This document shows positions 14,299-21,790 of a stretch of DNA of 24,811 bases, piece by piece; the stretch's first letter is position 1; every line of letters begins with the position of its first letter. The stretch covers positions 1 through 24,811 of the IMG/VR virus record IMGVR_UViG_3300040801_006092. One strand, 5' to 3'. Source of the DNA: a virus. Both the position numbers and the translations under genes were made by a program. The notes beneath the pieces were generated by a model. That model was given only the letters and a program-made list of their open reading frames with translations. It was not told the origin of the DNA and searched no databases.

Positions 14299-14517
14299 AT
14301 GACAAACGACCCCACCCACCAAGAAGCGACTGCGGAGACGGGCATTCCGGGGGACGTCTATCGCGCCACCGTCACCGACCTGATCGCCCGCCGCGAGGCC
14401 GGCACCTTCGCCTTCTTCGCCGACTCGATCGAAGACGCCCGCGAGAAGGCTTGGCGCATCGCCGGCCAGCGCTACACGAGCGACATCCACGTCCGCGTCG
14501 AACGCGGCAACGCCTGA
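14299..14517 (+). CDS. Small hypothetical protein, first gene of the plus-strand operon
   Basis: The product has 72 residues; ATG at 14299 has an excellent GGAAGGAG binding site. It begins MTNDPTHQEATAETG and continues with DVYRATVTDLIARREAGTFA and FFADSIEDAREKAWRIAGQR, then YTSDIHVRVERGN. The layout is a small alpha/beta domain with a helix and strand, and the REKAWRIA helix reads like a short accessory domain seen in phage early genes. No catalytic residues are visible. It opens an operon transcribed away from the terminase genes. The 107-base divergent gap (14192-14298) must hold both promoters, but I could not pick a convincing -35/-10 pair in either direction. Function is unknown. Confidence 0.75.
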   Translation: MTNDPTHQEATAETGIPGDVYRATVTDLIARREAGTFAFFADSIEDAREKAWRIAGQRYTSDIHVRVERGNA

Positions 14518-14565
14518 CCACCCCACCACCCCCCCGGAATTAGCACCCCCCGCAGGAGCCCTTCG

Positions 14566-14808
14566 ATGACAACTCACGCACCCGACGCCGCCGCCACCTA
14601 CGCCCAGCGCCGCGAAGACGTCGCCCGGCTCGTCGACTGGATCGAGCTCGAACTCGAACGCCACCGCGTCCGCGCCAAGGCCAACCCCACCGACTGGGGA
14701 TACCCCGGCGACCTCGGCCGCGTCCGCGACACGCTCATCGACGCGCTCGCCTTCCTCGCGGGCAGCGACCCCGACCAGATCCGAGAGGGGCTCAGCGACT
14801 GTCGCTGA
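14566..14808 (+). CDS. Small acidic/basic helical hypothetical protein
   Basis: The product has 80 residues with ATG at 14566 and GCAGGAG upstream. It is almost entirely helical: TYAQRREDVARLVDWIELEL, RHRVRAKANPTDWGYPGDLG, then RVRDTLIDALAFLAGSDPD. There is no membrane segment and no recognised motif. It follows the previous gene by 48 bases and is followed by a 36-base gap to the HARE-HTH gene; each gene has its own strong ribosome binding site, which suggests a deliberately well-translated early operon. The coding signal is solid from G/C-rich third positions and site quality. Function is unknown. Confidence 0.75.
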   Translation: MTTHAPDAAATYAQRREDVARLVDWIELELERHRVRAKANPTDWGYPGDLGRVRDTLIDALAFLAGSDPDQIREGLSDCR

Positions 14809-14844
14809 CCCCGCAATCCCACCCCTCCCAACAGGAGAATCATC

Positions 14845-15474
14845 GTGAAAAAAGAAGACATCAAAATCGGCAACACCTACTCCGCCAAGATCACCGACAA
14901 GGTCGTACCCATCCGCATCGACGCCGAGCACGACAGCGGCGGATGGATCGCGACCAACCTCAAGACCAACCGCCAGGTCCGCATCAAGTCGGCCCAGAAG
15001 CTCCGCGGCGAGGTCAAGACCAACCCCGCCGCCGCGAAGAGCAGGCAGCCGATGAAGAAGCTGACCGCCGCCGAGCGCAAGGCCCGCAACGCCCAGCTCA
15101 AGGCCCAGGCCGCGGCCGACCAGGAAAACGCCCGGGTCCGCGACGAACGCGACGCCAGCAAAGACGGCATGACCGCCAGCGAGCGGGCCATGACGGAGAC
15201 CGCGAAGAAGTCCAAGGCTAAGCGGCCCAAGGCCGACAAGGCGATGAGCCTGCTCGACGCCGCGGCCAAGGTCCTCGCCGACGCCAAGACGCCAATGAAC
15301 ACACGCGAGATGGTCGACGCGGTCACCGAGAAGGGCCTGTGGAAGCCCGGTGCCGGCAAGACGCCCCACGCCACGCTCTACTCGGCCATCCTCCGCGAAA
15401 CCAAGGTCAAAGGTGACGAGGCCCGGTTCGCCAAGGTCGAACGCGGCCGGTTCACCCTGACGAAGGGGGCGTGA
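14845..15474 (+). CDS. HARE-HTH domain protein
   Basis: This 209-residue protein starts with GTG at 14845, seven bases after AGGAG. Residues 1-60 form a small beta domain (IKIGNTYSAKITDKVVPIRI and NRQVRIKSAQKLRGEVK). Residues 70-130 are a highly charged Lys/Ala linker. Residues 132-205 are the HARE-HTH winged helix: MSLLDAAAKVLADAKTPMNT, then REMVDAVTEKGLWKPGAGKT, PHATLYSAILRETK and the final FAKVERGRFTLTKG. In bacteria and eukaryotes this domain is linked by comparative genomics to recognition or control of DNA base modification, and it is related to the RNA polymerase delta subunit domain. Here it sits in an operon ending in an Nmad-like gene next to a methyltransferase, which agrees with that association. 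Confidence 0.85.
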   Translation: MKKEDIKIGNTYSAKITDKVVPIRIDAEHDSGGWIATNLKTNRQVRIKSAQKLRGEVKTNPAAAKSRQPMKKLTAAERKARNAQLKAQAAADQENARVRDERDASKDGMTASERAMTETAKKSKAKRPKADKAMSLLDAAAKVLADAKTPMNTREMVDAVTEKGLWKPGAGKTPHATLYSAILRETKVKGDEARFAKVERGRFTLTKGA

Positions 15475-15477
15475 ACC

Positions 15478-15834
15478 GTGCCGACCCGACGACGACCCAA
15501 TAGCCGTGCGGTGCTCTTCGACGTCGTTGATGACCACCTGGAGATGAAGGTGAGCTTCCTCGACGCCCCAGACCGCGGCTACGTCCACCGCTGCACCCGG
15601 GACATCTTCCGCGAGGTCGCCTTCACGATCGAAGAACACGCCGCGGGCGGCATGACGCTCGAAGACCTCGTGGCCGAGATGGACGCCCCGTACACGCAGG
15701 TCAACGTCGCGCTCGCCTTCATGAAAGAACGCGGCTGCGTCGAGGTCCGCCGAAGGCGCAGCTACCCCGCGTCGGCAGCCCTCTACGAGGACGCCATGAC
15801 CGAGTTCATGTACCTGGCCGAAGCGCCGTACTGA
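15478..15834 (+). CDS. Probable winged-helix protein of unknown role
   Basis: The product has 118 residues with GTG at 15478, four bases after the HARE-HTH stop, so translation is probably coupled. The centre shows helix-turn-helix order: DIFREVAFTIEEHAAGG, MTLEDLVAEMDAPYTQVNVA, LAFMKERGCVEVRRRRSY, the last with the usual wing-like basic hairpin. It looks like a small MarR- or replication-type winged helix which would bind nucleic acid. No catalytic residues are visible. It may act with the HARE-HTH protein as a second DNA-binding subunit. A weak intrinsic terminator follows at 15859-15884. Confidence 0.7.
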   Translation: MPTRRRPNSRAVLFDVVDDHLEMKVSFLDAPDRGYVHRCTRDIFREVAFTIEEHAAGGMTLEDLVAEMDAPYTQVNVALAFMKERGCVEVRRRRSYPASAALYEDAMTEFMYLAEAPY

Positions 15835-15858
15835 GCGCATCACGCCTTCTCCGCTCCC

Positions 15859-15884
15859 ACCCCGGCCGTCGCGACTGGGGTTTT
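15859..15884 (+). terminator. Weak intrinsic terminator after the plus-strand operon
   Basis: ACCCC (15859-15863) and GGGGT (15877-15881) pair around a centre containing the palindrome GTCGCGAC, followed by TTTT at 15881-15884 and then CTCG. The short stem and U-run suggest partial termination ahead of the Nmad-like gene, which has its own binding site. Confidence 0.45.
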
Positions 15885-15951
15885 CTCGTGGTAGATCAGG
15901 GCGGGTATCTTGACGCCTCGTAACGGATCTAGTTCTGCGGGAGCAAGTGTC

Positions 15952-17310
15952 GTGCAGGTCATCCTCGTACGAGTCGGCGTCGATCACTCCTTCGGTCAAT
16001 GGAATGCGCCGGTCGACGCCGCCACCGGGAAGTTCGTCTACGTCCCGATCCCCGAGAAAGCCGGCACCGCATTTCACGTCGGGTGCGAGCGCCCATACAC
16101 CGCGATCGTGCCGGCAATCGAGGCGTTCGCTCAGGAGACTGGCGTGCCGATCGCATTGCCAGACCACCTGGCTAAGCGGGCGATGCACCTGGATCCTGAC
16201 TTCGAGTATTTGACCTACGGCGATGTAGGTAGCCGCCGCGGGTCGCACATCCGGGAACTCAAGGAAGACGATGCATTGGTGTTCTACGCCGGGCTCAAGC
16301 CCTGCCAGTCCTGCGAACACAAGCTGATCTATGCATTCATCGGTTTGATGGTTGTCGACGAAGTCGTCGACGCCGCCTCGGTCGCCAGGCAACGTCGCGA
16401 TGAGAACGCTCATACACGCAAAATCAAGATGGGAGCCACCGACATAGTCGTGCGAGGCAAGCCTGGGGTGTCTGGGCGTTTGCAGCGATGCCTCCCGATC
16501 GGCGAGTACCGCGACCGGGCCTATCGGATCCGTCACGACCTGCTCGAAGCCTGGGGTGGCCTTACGGTCAAGGATGGCTACATCCAACGCAGTGCTCGAC
16601 CGCCAAGGTTCAGTGACCCTGCCCGCTTCATGGCGTGGTGGGCAACACAGCAACCGTCGTTGATCGAGCTGAATAACCCCAACGCCGAGCCGGAGCGTGT
16701 GGTCATCGTCCACCTGCGGCAGCCGCGCCGCAATGACCCCAACGAGATGCGATCCGACCCGTTCTACGAGTTCGGCAGCTTTGGCTGCACCGGCTGTCAC
16801 CGCAAGAACCTGATGAACCCTAAGAAGCTTCATGAACTTGACAGGGCCAGGCTGGCGTTCGTCCAAGGCGGAAGAGGTGAGTTTCGACTGATCATGCTCA
16901 CGCCACCGGCCCGCACGCTGAAGCGCGACGGAGTCTGCGAAGTGAAATGGGAGCCGACCACTCAGCCATTTCGATTCAATCAGGCACCGTTGATCATCGA
17001 TCGGGACGGCAACACTGACTTCCCCGCCCTCAAGCATATGATCCAGGTGACGGATCGCACAACGTGGCTGGGCCGTTTCTCCAGCAAATTTCGATCCAGT
17101 CGCAAGGCGCTGCGTAGCCACGTCGCCGCTGAAATGTGTCAGGTCTATCGGAGGATTCACGCGAAGACGACGCCGGCAGGATTTGCGACAAGCTACGTGC
17201 AGACGTTGCCATTCCCGCCGAACATTATCGACACGGACCGGTCGGGCACATATCGGCGGCTGCTCAGAATGAAGAAGGCGAACGGTCATCGGCATAAGTC
17301 GCGGTGTTGA
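15952..17310 (+). CDS. Nmad3-like nucleotide-modification-associated protein with a zinc-type C-terminal region
   Basis: The product has 452 residues. I choose GTG at 15952, nine bases after GGGAG, over an upstream TTG that adds a poor leader. Residues 1-130 resemble Nmad3, a domain predicted by comparative genomics to assist complex DNA base modification in phages: VILVRVGVDHSFGQWNAPVD, FVYVPIPEKAG, HLDPDFEYLTYGDVG, DDALVFYAGLKPC and YAFIGLMVVDEVV. The remainder, about 320 residues, is unfamiliar; it contains CTGCH near 280, possibly half of a metal site, plus CQSCEH near 120. The base composition is less GC-rich than in the preceding genes, suggesting separate acquisition. It ends 44 bases from the convergent methyltransferase gene. 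The family call is moderate and should be tested by profile search. Confidence 0.68.
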   Translation: MQVILVRVGVDHSFGQWNAPVDAATGKFVYVPIPEKAGTAFHVGCERPYTAIVPAIEAFAQETGVPIALPDHLAKRAMHLDPDFEYLTYGDVGSRRGSHIRELKEDDALVFYAGLKPCQSCEHKLIYAFIGLMVVDEVVDAASVARQRRDENAHTRKIKMGATDIVVRGKPGVSGRLQRCLPIGEYRDRAYRIRHDLLEAWGGLTVKDGYIQRSARPPRFSDPARFMAWWATQQPSLIELNNPNAEPERVVIVHLRQPRRNDPNEMRSDPFYEFGSFGCTGCHRKNLMNPKKLHELDRARLAFVQGGRGEFRLIMLTPPARTLKRDGVCEVKWEPTTQPFRFNQAPLIIDRDGNTDFPALKHMIQVTDRTTWLGRFSSKFRSSRKALRSHVAAEMCQVYRRIHAKTTPAGFATSYVQTLPFPPNIIDTDRSGTYRRLLRMKKANGHRHKSRC

Positions 17311-17322
17311 GGTGGATGGCGA

Positions 17323-17344
17323 CAGACACAGCTGGTGATGTCTG
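17323..17344. terminator. Short inverted repeat between convergent genes
   Basis: CAGACA (17323-17328) pairs with TGTCTG (17339-17344) in the 43-base gap between the Nmad-like gene and the convergent methyltransferase gene. A flanking GCG/CGC may lengthen the stem imperfectly. No U-run follows on either strand, so the terminator role is only suggested by placement. Confidence 0.3.
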
Positions 17345-17353
17345 CGCTGGTAG

Positions 17354-18739
17354 TCAATTGCACGCGAGAACTTCTTTGCCTTCCGCCGGTGATGCATGTG
17401 TCACCTGAAGACGCTCGGCCTTCTTGCCGGTGAACTGCTCCCAGCGCTTCACGATCACGTCGCAGTAGGCCGGGTCGATCTCCATCAGGAACGCCCGACG
17501 GCCGGTCGTCTCGCAGCCGATCAGCGTCGAGCCCGACCCGCCGAAGAGGTCGAGGACGTTCTCGCCGGCCTGCGATGAGTACTCAATGGCCAGCCGGGCA
17601 AGCTCCACCGGCTTTTCGGTCAGGTGGACCATTGATTGCGGGTTGACCTTCTTGACGTGCCAGAGGTCGGTGGCGTTGTTGGGCCCGAAGTACCGATGGG
17701 CCGCACCCTCTTTCCATCCATAAAACGCAATCTCGAACGCCCCCATGAAATCTTTTCGCGTCAGGACGGGGTGCTGTTTGTCCCAGACGATGCACTGGCT
17801 GAAATACAACCCGGCCCGCTTGAGCGGCGCGGGGTAGTTCCCCAGGTTGGCGTACCCGCCCCAGACGAAGAACGATGCTCCGGGCTTCATCACGCGGGCC
17901 GCGTTCCCGAACCAGGCGTCGAGCAGCGCGTCGAACTCCTCGTCCGTGACGAAGTCGTTCTCCAGCGGGCGGTCCTTGGCACGCATCTGCTTATGCGTCG
18001 GCTTTGACTTCTCCGGGTGCCGGGCCAGGTCGAGCTTCTGATGGTGTCCCCCGGACCCCTTGGCTTTTCCGGGGGCCTTGGCGAACGACGAGTTGCCGGC
18101 GGCGATCGCGTTGTTCGACCGGGGCTCGACCTTGACGTTGTACGGCGGGTCAGTGTTGAGCAGGTGGATCACCGCGCCGTCGAGCAGGACGTCGAGGTCG
18201 GCCGGCTTCGATGAGTCGCCGCACATCAGGCGGTGCCCATTCCGGGGGTTGCCGAGGACCCACACGTCGCCGGGTTGGGTGGTGGGGTCGTCGGGCGGTT
18301 CGGGGACGTCGTCCTCGTCGGTCATCCCCTCGCTGGTGCCGTTGCCGCTGGCCAGCAGCCGGTCCAGTTCGTCCTCCGCGAAGCCGAGCAGCCCCAGTTC
18401 GTAGTTGGCCGCCTGCAGCTCGGACAGCTCGATCGGCAGCAGGTCCATGTCCCACTCGGCGATCGTCGCCGTCTGGTTGTCGGCGATGCGGTACGCCTTG
18501 ATCTGATCGTCCGACAGGTCCTCGGCCACGTGCACCGGCACCTTGGCCAGGCCGAGCTGCTTGGCCGCCTTCCACCGCGTATGCCCGACGATGATCACGC
18601 CGTCGGCGTCCACGACGATGGGCTGGCGGAAGCCGAACTCCTTCAGTGAATGGGCGACCGCCTCCACGGCGGGGTCGTTGATGCGGGGGTTCTTCTCGTA
18701 CGGGCGGACGTCATCGATGGCGGTGAGCTTGATCTTCAT
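17354..18739 (-). CDS. ParB-domain DNA methyltransferase (beta-class, N6-adenine or N4-cytosine)
   Basis: The 461-residue protein transfers methyl from S-adenosylmethionine to an exocyclic amine of DNA. Residues 1-110 are a ParB/Srx-like domain (IDDVRPYEKNPRIN, GHTRWKAAKQLGL near 52-64, AYRIADNQTATIAEW). Catalytic motif IV is TDPPYNVKV near 196-204, and the cofactor motif I is LDLFGGSGSTLIGCE near 395-409; this order (IV before I) defines the beta class. GGENVLDL-type sequence precedes motif I. The family is common in phages and can protect DNA against restriction. A 35-residue insert (KAKGSGGHHQKLDLARHP) separates the catalytic motif from the target recognition part. ATG at 18739 follows AAAGGAA. 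It has no partner restriction enzyme here. Two copies of the dispersed word lie within the gene. Confidence 0.93.
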   Translation of the reverse strand: MKIKLTAIDDVRPYEKNPRINDPAVEAVAHSLKEFGFRQPIVVDADGVIIVGHTRWKAAKQLGLAKVPVHVAEDLSDDQIKAYRIADNQTATIAEWDMDLLPIELSELQAANYELGLLGFAEDELDRLLASGNGTSEGMTDEDDVPEPPDDPTTQPGDVWVLGNPRNGHRLMCGDSSKPADLDVLLDGAVIHLLNTDPPYNVKVEPRSNNAIAAGNSSFAKAPGKAKGSGGHHQKLDLARHPEKSKPTHKQMRAKDRPLENDFVTDEEFDALLDAWFGNAARVMKPGASFFVWGGYANLGNYPAPLKRAGLYFSQCIVWDKQHPVLTRKDFMGAFEIAFYGWKEGAAHRYFGPNNATDLWHVKKVNPQSMVHLTEKPVELARLAIEYSSQAGENVLDLFGGSGSTLIGCETTGRRAFLMEIDPAYCDVIVKRWEQFTGKKAERLQVTHASPAEGKEVLACN

Positions 18740-18838
18740 GGCGATGGTTCCTTTCGCGGGAAATTCCGGGGGGGGTGGTTTCTTTCACCGACAACCAATT
18801 CAATGGTTTGACGCGACCGCTCCCGCCTCCGTAAGCGT

Positions 18839-18869
18839 TTATAAGTCACGCGGAAGTACCTATTTGCAA
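18839..18869 (-). promoter_or_regulatory. Possible promoter of the methyltransferase gene
   Basis: On the minus strand TTGCAA (18869-18864) and TTATAA (18844-18839) are separated by 19 bases, a little long for a sigma-70 promoter. They lie about 100 bases before the ATG, in one of the few AT-rich stretches here. The leader also carries an inverted repeat, CAACCA ... TGGTTTG, near 18791-18809. Confidence 0.35.
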
Positions 18870-18878
18870 TCGGCAAGA

Positions 18879-18894
18879 TGTAGCACACGCTACA
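18879..18894. promoter_or_regulatory. Inverted repeat TGTAGC-ACAC-GCTACA, candidate operator
   Basis: Perfect six-base arms with a four-base centre sit just upstream of the possible methyltransferase promoter and at the left rim of the iteron region. No second copy was seen. A regulator-binding site is plausible. Confidence 0.45.
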
Positions 18895-18946
18895 AGTAAG
18901 GTGCCCGGCGACGTGATTCGACCGGCGGCGTGCGAACTCCCGATCC

Positions 18947-19099
18947 CCGTTAGTCCCTGGCAGTCCCTAGCAGTCCCTAGGGATTTGGCATTGCACACAC
19001 GCGCGCGCCTGCGTGCGCGCACGCACGCGCACGCGCGACACGCCTCAGCGCACAATGCGCAGTCCCTAGGGATTGCTAGGGACTGGTAGGGACTCGGGG
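18947..19099. repeat. Facing arrays of AGTCCCT iterons around an alternating purine-pyrimidine core
   Basis: AGTCCCT occurs at 18952, 18962 and 18972 at exact 10-bp steps, and again at 19061; the complement AGGGACT occurs at 19078 and 19088, again 10 bp apart. The palindrome TCCCTAGGGA is embedded in both arms. Left (18947-18996) and right (19050-19099) blocks are inverted repeats of about 48 bases and match at roughly 40 positions, including an inner GCATTG. Between them is a 50-base run of mostly alternating purine and pyrimidine (CACACGCGCGC type), prone to Z-form. Helically phased iterons beside a replication gene are characteristic of plasmid and phage origins. Confidence 0.75.
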
Positions 19100-19108
19100 C
19101 GGCGGGGC

Positions 19109-19331
19109 GTGAGTCTGTGAGTCGCGTGAGTCTGTTTCCGGCCCCCTTACATGCGCGGGCGCGCACACACGTGCGCACGCATGTTTTTCTTTTCAACGTG
19201 TGAAGACGTGTTTGCGCTTCTCCCTCATGCGTAAGGGTTGGAATCTGACTCACAAACTCACGGGCGGAGCGTAAGCGCGGAGATTCGCTGGACTTGAGGG
19301 CGTGAGTGTGCCCGTGAGTCAGCGTGACTGT
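19109..19331. repeat. GTGAGTC repeat field, second part of the origin-like region
   Basis: GTGAGTC occurs at 19109, 19117, 19126 and 19314, with the complement at 19247 and close variants at 19255 (complement), 19302, 19324 and 19332 (GTGACTG type). Steps within the first cluster are 8 and 9 bp. These repeats differ from the AGTCCCT iterons, so two proteins may bind. The segment is non-coding on both strands as judged by repetitive composition, and it borders the primase gene end at 19351. Confidence 0.6.
19150..19194. other. Nested hairpin followed by a T-rich patch; unwinding element or terminator
   Basis: CATGCG (19150-19155) pairs with CGCATG (19178-19183), and inside it GCGCAC-ACAC-GTGCGC (19161-19176) is perfect. 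TTTTTCTTTTC follows directly. On the plus strand this has intrinsic terminator form, but no plus-strand gene precedes it. Beside an iteron array a T-rich run is also what a DNA unwinding element looks like. Confidence 0.45.
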
Positions 19332-19350
19332 GTGACTGTGACCGGTCTGC

Positions 19351-21783
19351 TCAGGCATGATGTAGCCTCCAGACGGCTCCGTTGCGTCGCGGCTCGTTGG
19401 GGTCGGTGTCGATGTAGAAGCCGCCGACGTTGCGACGCCGGTAGTGGCGGAGCTTCGATCCGACCTGGCGTGGCCCGGGCGTTCGCCCCGGCGGGCAGCC
19501 CACGAGGTTCTCCAGCGCGGCCCGCATCGCGTTCGCGGCTTCGTCGCGGGGCGGGAAGTCCTTCGAATACAGGCGCGCCACCGTTTCCGATACCACGATG
19601 CCCTGATGCAGGTCGTCGTACATGCGCCAAGCGTCGATCAACTGAACCAGCGCGTCGGCGCTGGTGTCGGCCTGCTCGGCGAGACGGTCGCGCGTGGCGC
19701 AGGGGTCGGGCTGGCCGGCCCACACGATCGCCTCGCGGACCAGGCTCGACCACCCCTCGAAGCTCCCGAAGGCCGGGATGTCCTGGCGGGGCCGCCCCGC
19801 GTTGACGTACCCGCGCAGGATCGTGAGCGCCGCCGCGACGAGGCGTGGCCGCTCCCGACCGATCCAGCTGAGCAATTGGGGGTGTCGGAACCCGGTTCGC
19901 TCCTCGGGCCGTTCCTCGAGGACGTCCAGGCGAACGTGGATGATCCGACGAGCGGTGTCCGCAGCAACCTGGACGTTGTTGCCCGTCCCGTACCAGACCG
20001 GGATCAAGGGCAGATCCACCTCTTGGCTCTTGCCCAAGATGCGGTCTTTCCACCGCGTGGTGGTCAGCGCCCGGTCGAGCGCGTCGTTGCCGAAAGCGCC
20101 CTCGAGGTTGTCGAGGTGGATGACGCGGTCGCCGGCGATGGCGATCGACGTGATCTTCTTACGCATCTCTTCGGTGTCGTGGGCGTAGGACGACACGGGC
20201 ATCTCGCGGCCCAGGACGAGATGACCAATGGTCTGAGCGAGCAGCCCCTTGCCAGCGCCGCGGATGTTGGCGTCGATGAGGAAGAGGGGCGTGGGCCCGT
20301 CGAACGCGAAGCGGGCCAGGGGAGTCAGCAACCCCGCGAGCCACGCCGCGCGGTGGTCGGGGGACTCGAACGCGAAATCGCAGACCACTTCGTGCAGCTT
20401 TTCGATCGCCGCGTCTGCGTCGTCGAGCCCGACCTGGTCGTGGATCTCGGGGAACTCGGCAGACGGGGCGTAGAGCACGCCGGTCTGCGTGTCGTAGCCG
20501 GGGGTCTGCCAGAGCGACCCGTCGGGGCGGAGCACGGGCACGTCCGAGACCCCCTTGAGCGGGCGGAGGCCGGGCCACTCGCCGCGGGCGTCGATGGCTG
20601 CGACGAGCCAGGGCGTGGGGTGCGTGAGCACCTCGACGGCCAGGTCGCCGCGCTGGACGAAGTGGGTGAACTCGATGTGCTTGGTCAGCCGCTCACGCAG
20701 CGCGGGCGGGGGCAGGAACGAGATCGCCGGCACACCGTCACCCCGCCGCACCGAGCCGTCGTCGTCGTGATCTCGCAGGATCCGCACCAGCACGCCCCCG
20801 CGGTGGTAGAGCCCCTCGTCGGCCGCCAGCGCCGCGATCGACTCGGTGACGACGCGGTGCTCATCGGTGTCGATGACGACCTTGGTCTTGCCCGATGACG
20901 ACGCGTCCCGGGCGATGACGCTCCGGGTCGCCTTCGACTCGGCGTCTCGTACCCGCTTGAGGATCTCCTCGTCCGTCCATTCCTGCGGGAATGGTTTCGA
21001 AGCCGCGTACGCGCGGATGGCCTGCAAGGCCTGGTCGTCGTTGAGGTCGTGTTCGACGGTGCGACACGCCGCGGCGAAGAGCCGGCCCGACCCGTCGCGC
21101 TGATCGGTGACCCGCATCCGATCCATCTCCGCCACGCACCCCAGGATCTTGCTCTCAATGCGTCGAGCGGAGCGGTCGGGAGCGGGATTCGATGAGGTCT
21201 GCGTGGAGCGGGCTGCAGAACGCTCACCCAGCTCGACCTTGACCGCGTTGGCGAGCGACTCGACCGCGGCGAGCAATACGTCCGGATCGACCGCAGCAGG
21301 CTCGGAGGCCTCGGCACCCGGCTCCCAGGCGATCAACTCGCCGCACTCGTGCGTGCTGGGCGGAAACACGGTCTGCAGGCCGGTCGATCGCAGCTCGACA
21401 AGCATGCCGCTGGACTTGCTCTTGTGCTTCTTCGTCGGGACCGGGCCCGTAACGCGGTACAGGTAGTGCGACCGGGGCTTGCCCGGGCGGCCGAAGATCG
21501 CCGGGGTGGGAGGAAGATGCTCGGGTGCGAGTTCGACGCATCGCGGGTGGTCGAGGTCAATGTCGATCAGCCAGCCGGACGGCTCGCCCAGCAGCACCCC
21601 GACGTTCATCGGCGTCCCGCCGAACCGCGTGACGACGTGTTCCTCGCTGAGCCGCGTTCTCTCCCAGCCCCGGTAGCCGGGGTTCTTGCTGCGGTGCGGG
21701 ATGGGGACGACAGACCACCCACGCGCTTGGTATCGCTGCGCGGCATCGAGTGCCGGTAGGGCGTGGGGCTCTTCAATAGCCAA
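19351..21783 (-). CDS. Primase-polymerase with C-terminal helicase-type ATPase domain
   Basis: The 810-residue protein would make primers and unwind DNA during phage replication. Residues 8-160 are a bifunctional primase-polymerase domain: ALDAAQRYQARGWSVVPIPH, catalytic Asp74 and Asp76 in WLIDIDLDHP, His106 in SHYLYRV, and later ELRSTGLQTVFPPSTH. A linker region (RIESKILGCVAEMDRM, 210-290) matches primase C-terminal helical units. A P-loop ATPase domain starts near 450, with Walker A IRGAGKGLL near 505 and Walker B AGDRVIHLDNLEG near 555, then TTRWKDRILGKS and PVWYGTGNN, resembling D5/VirE-type superfamily 3 helicases. The C-terminal winged-helix-like part begins near 700. TTG at 21783 is the apparent start, with GGGGGTG upstream inside a hairpin. 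It lies next to the proposed origin, as replication initiators commonly do. Confidence 0.9.
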   Translation of the reverse strand: MAIEEPHALPALDAAQRYQARGWSVVPIPHRSKNPGYRGWERTRLSEEHVVTRFGGTPMNVGVLLGEPSGWLIDIDLDHPRCVELAPEHLPPTPAIFGRPGKPRSHYLYRVTGPVPTKKHKSKSSGMLVELRSTGLQTVFPPSTHECGELIAWEPGAEASEPAAVDPDVLLAAVESLANAVKVELGERSAARSTQTSSNPAPDRSARRIESKILGCVAEMDRMRVTDQRDGSGRLFAAACRTVEHDLNDDQALQAIRAYAASKPFPQEWTDEEILKRVRDAESKATRSVIARDASSSGKTKVVIDTDEHRVVTESIAALAADEGLYHRGGVLVRILRDHDDDGSVRRGDGVPAISFLPPPALRERLTKHIEFTHFVQRGDLAVEVLTHPTPWLVAAIDARGEWPGLRPLKGVSDVPVLRPDGSLWQTPGYDTQTGVLYAPSAEFPEIHDQVGLDDADAAIEKLHEVVCDFAFESPDHRAAWLAGLLTPLARFAFDGPTPLFLIDANIRGAGKGLLAQTIGHLVLGREMPVSSYAHDTEEMRKKITSIAIAGDRVIHLDNLEGAFGNDALDRALTTTRWKDRILGKSQEVDLPLIPVWYGTGNNVQVAADTARRIIHVRLDVLEERPEERTGFRHPQLLSWIGRERPRLVAAALTILRGYVNAGRPRQDIPAFGSFEGWSSLVREAIVWAGQPDPCATRDRLAEQADTSADALVQLIDAWRMYDDLHQGIVVSETVARLYSKDFPPRDEAANAMRAALENLVGCPPGRTPGPRQVGSKLRHYRRRNVGGFYIDTDPNEPRRNGAVWRLHHA

Positions 21784-21790
21784 AGTGGCA

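Larger units (their letters stand above)
381..18772. repeat. Dispersed 9-mer TTCCGGGGG / CCCCCGGAA, 15 exact copies
   Basis: Exact plus copies begin at 381, 2745, 8231, 8255, 13807, 14345, 18067, 18240 and 18764. Complement copies begin at 2700, 4898, 8545, 13608, 14279 and 14531. The flank after CCCCCGGAA is most often GT (7 copies) or TT. Near matches lie at 2651, 4353, 5854, 13134, 14180 and 18048. They occur in all reading frames and in intergenic space, so codon use does not account for them. None occurs beyond 18772 or between about 8560 and 13600. A few copies serve as ribosome binding sites. Confidence 0.7.

Noticed and set aside
14188-17397. A minus-strand open frame of 1069 codons
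   Set aside because: It runs antisense to five plus-strand genes with good ribosome binding sites and recognisable domains. Its translation is a low-complexity Gly/Val/Arg mix, the usual shadow in GC-rich DNA.
18947-19332. CRISPR array
   Set aside because: The repeats are only seven to ten bases with no unique spacers of constant length, so they are iterons.
18846-19358. A minus-strand open frame of 170 codons across the iteron region
   Set aside because: The translation is made of short repeats (THGHTH, RARACK) that follow from the DNA repeats, with no binding site.
19444-20898. A plus-strand open frame of 484 codons
   Set aside because: It is antisense to the catalytic and ATPase motifs of the primase-helicase gene, and its composition is typical of a shadow frame.
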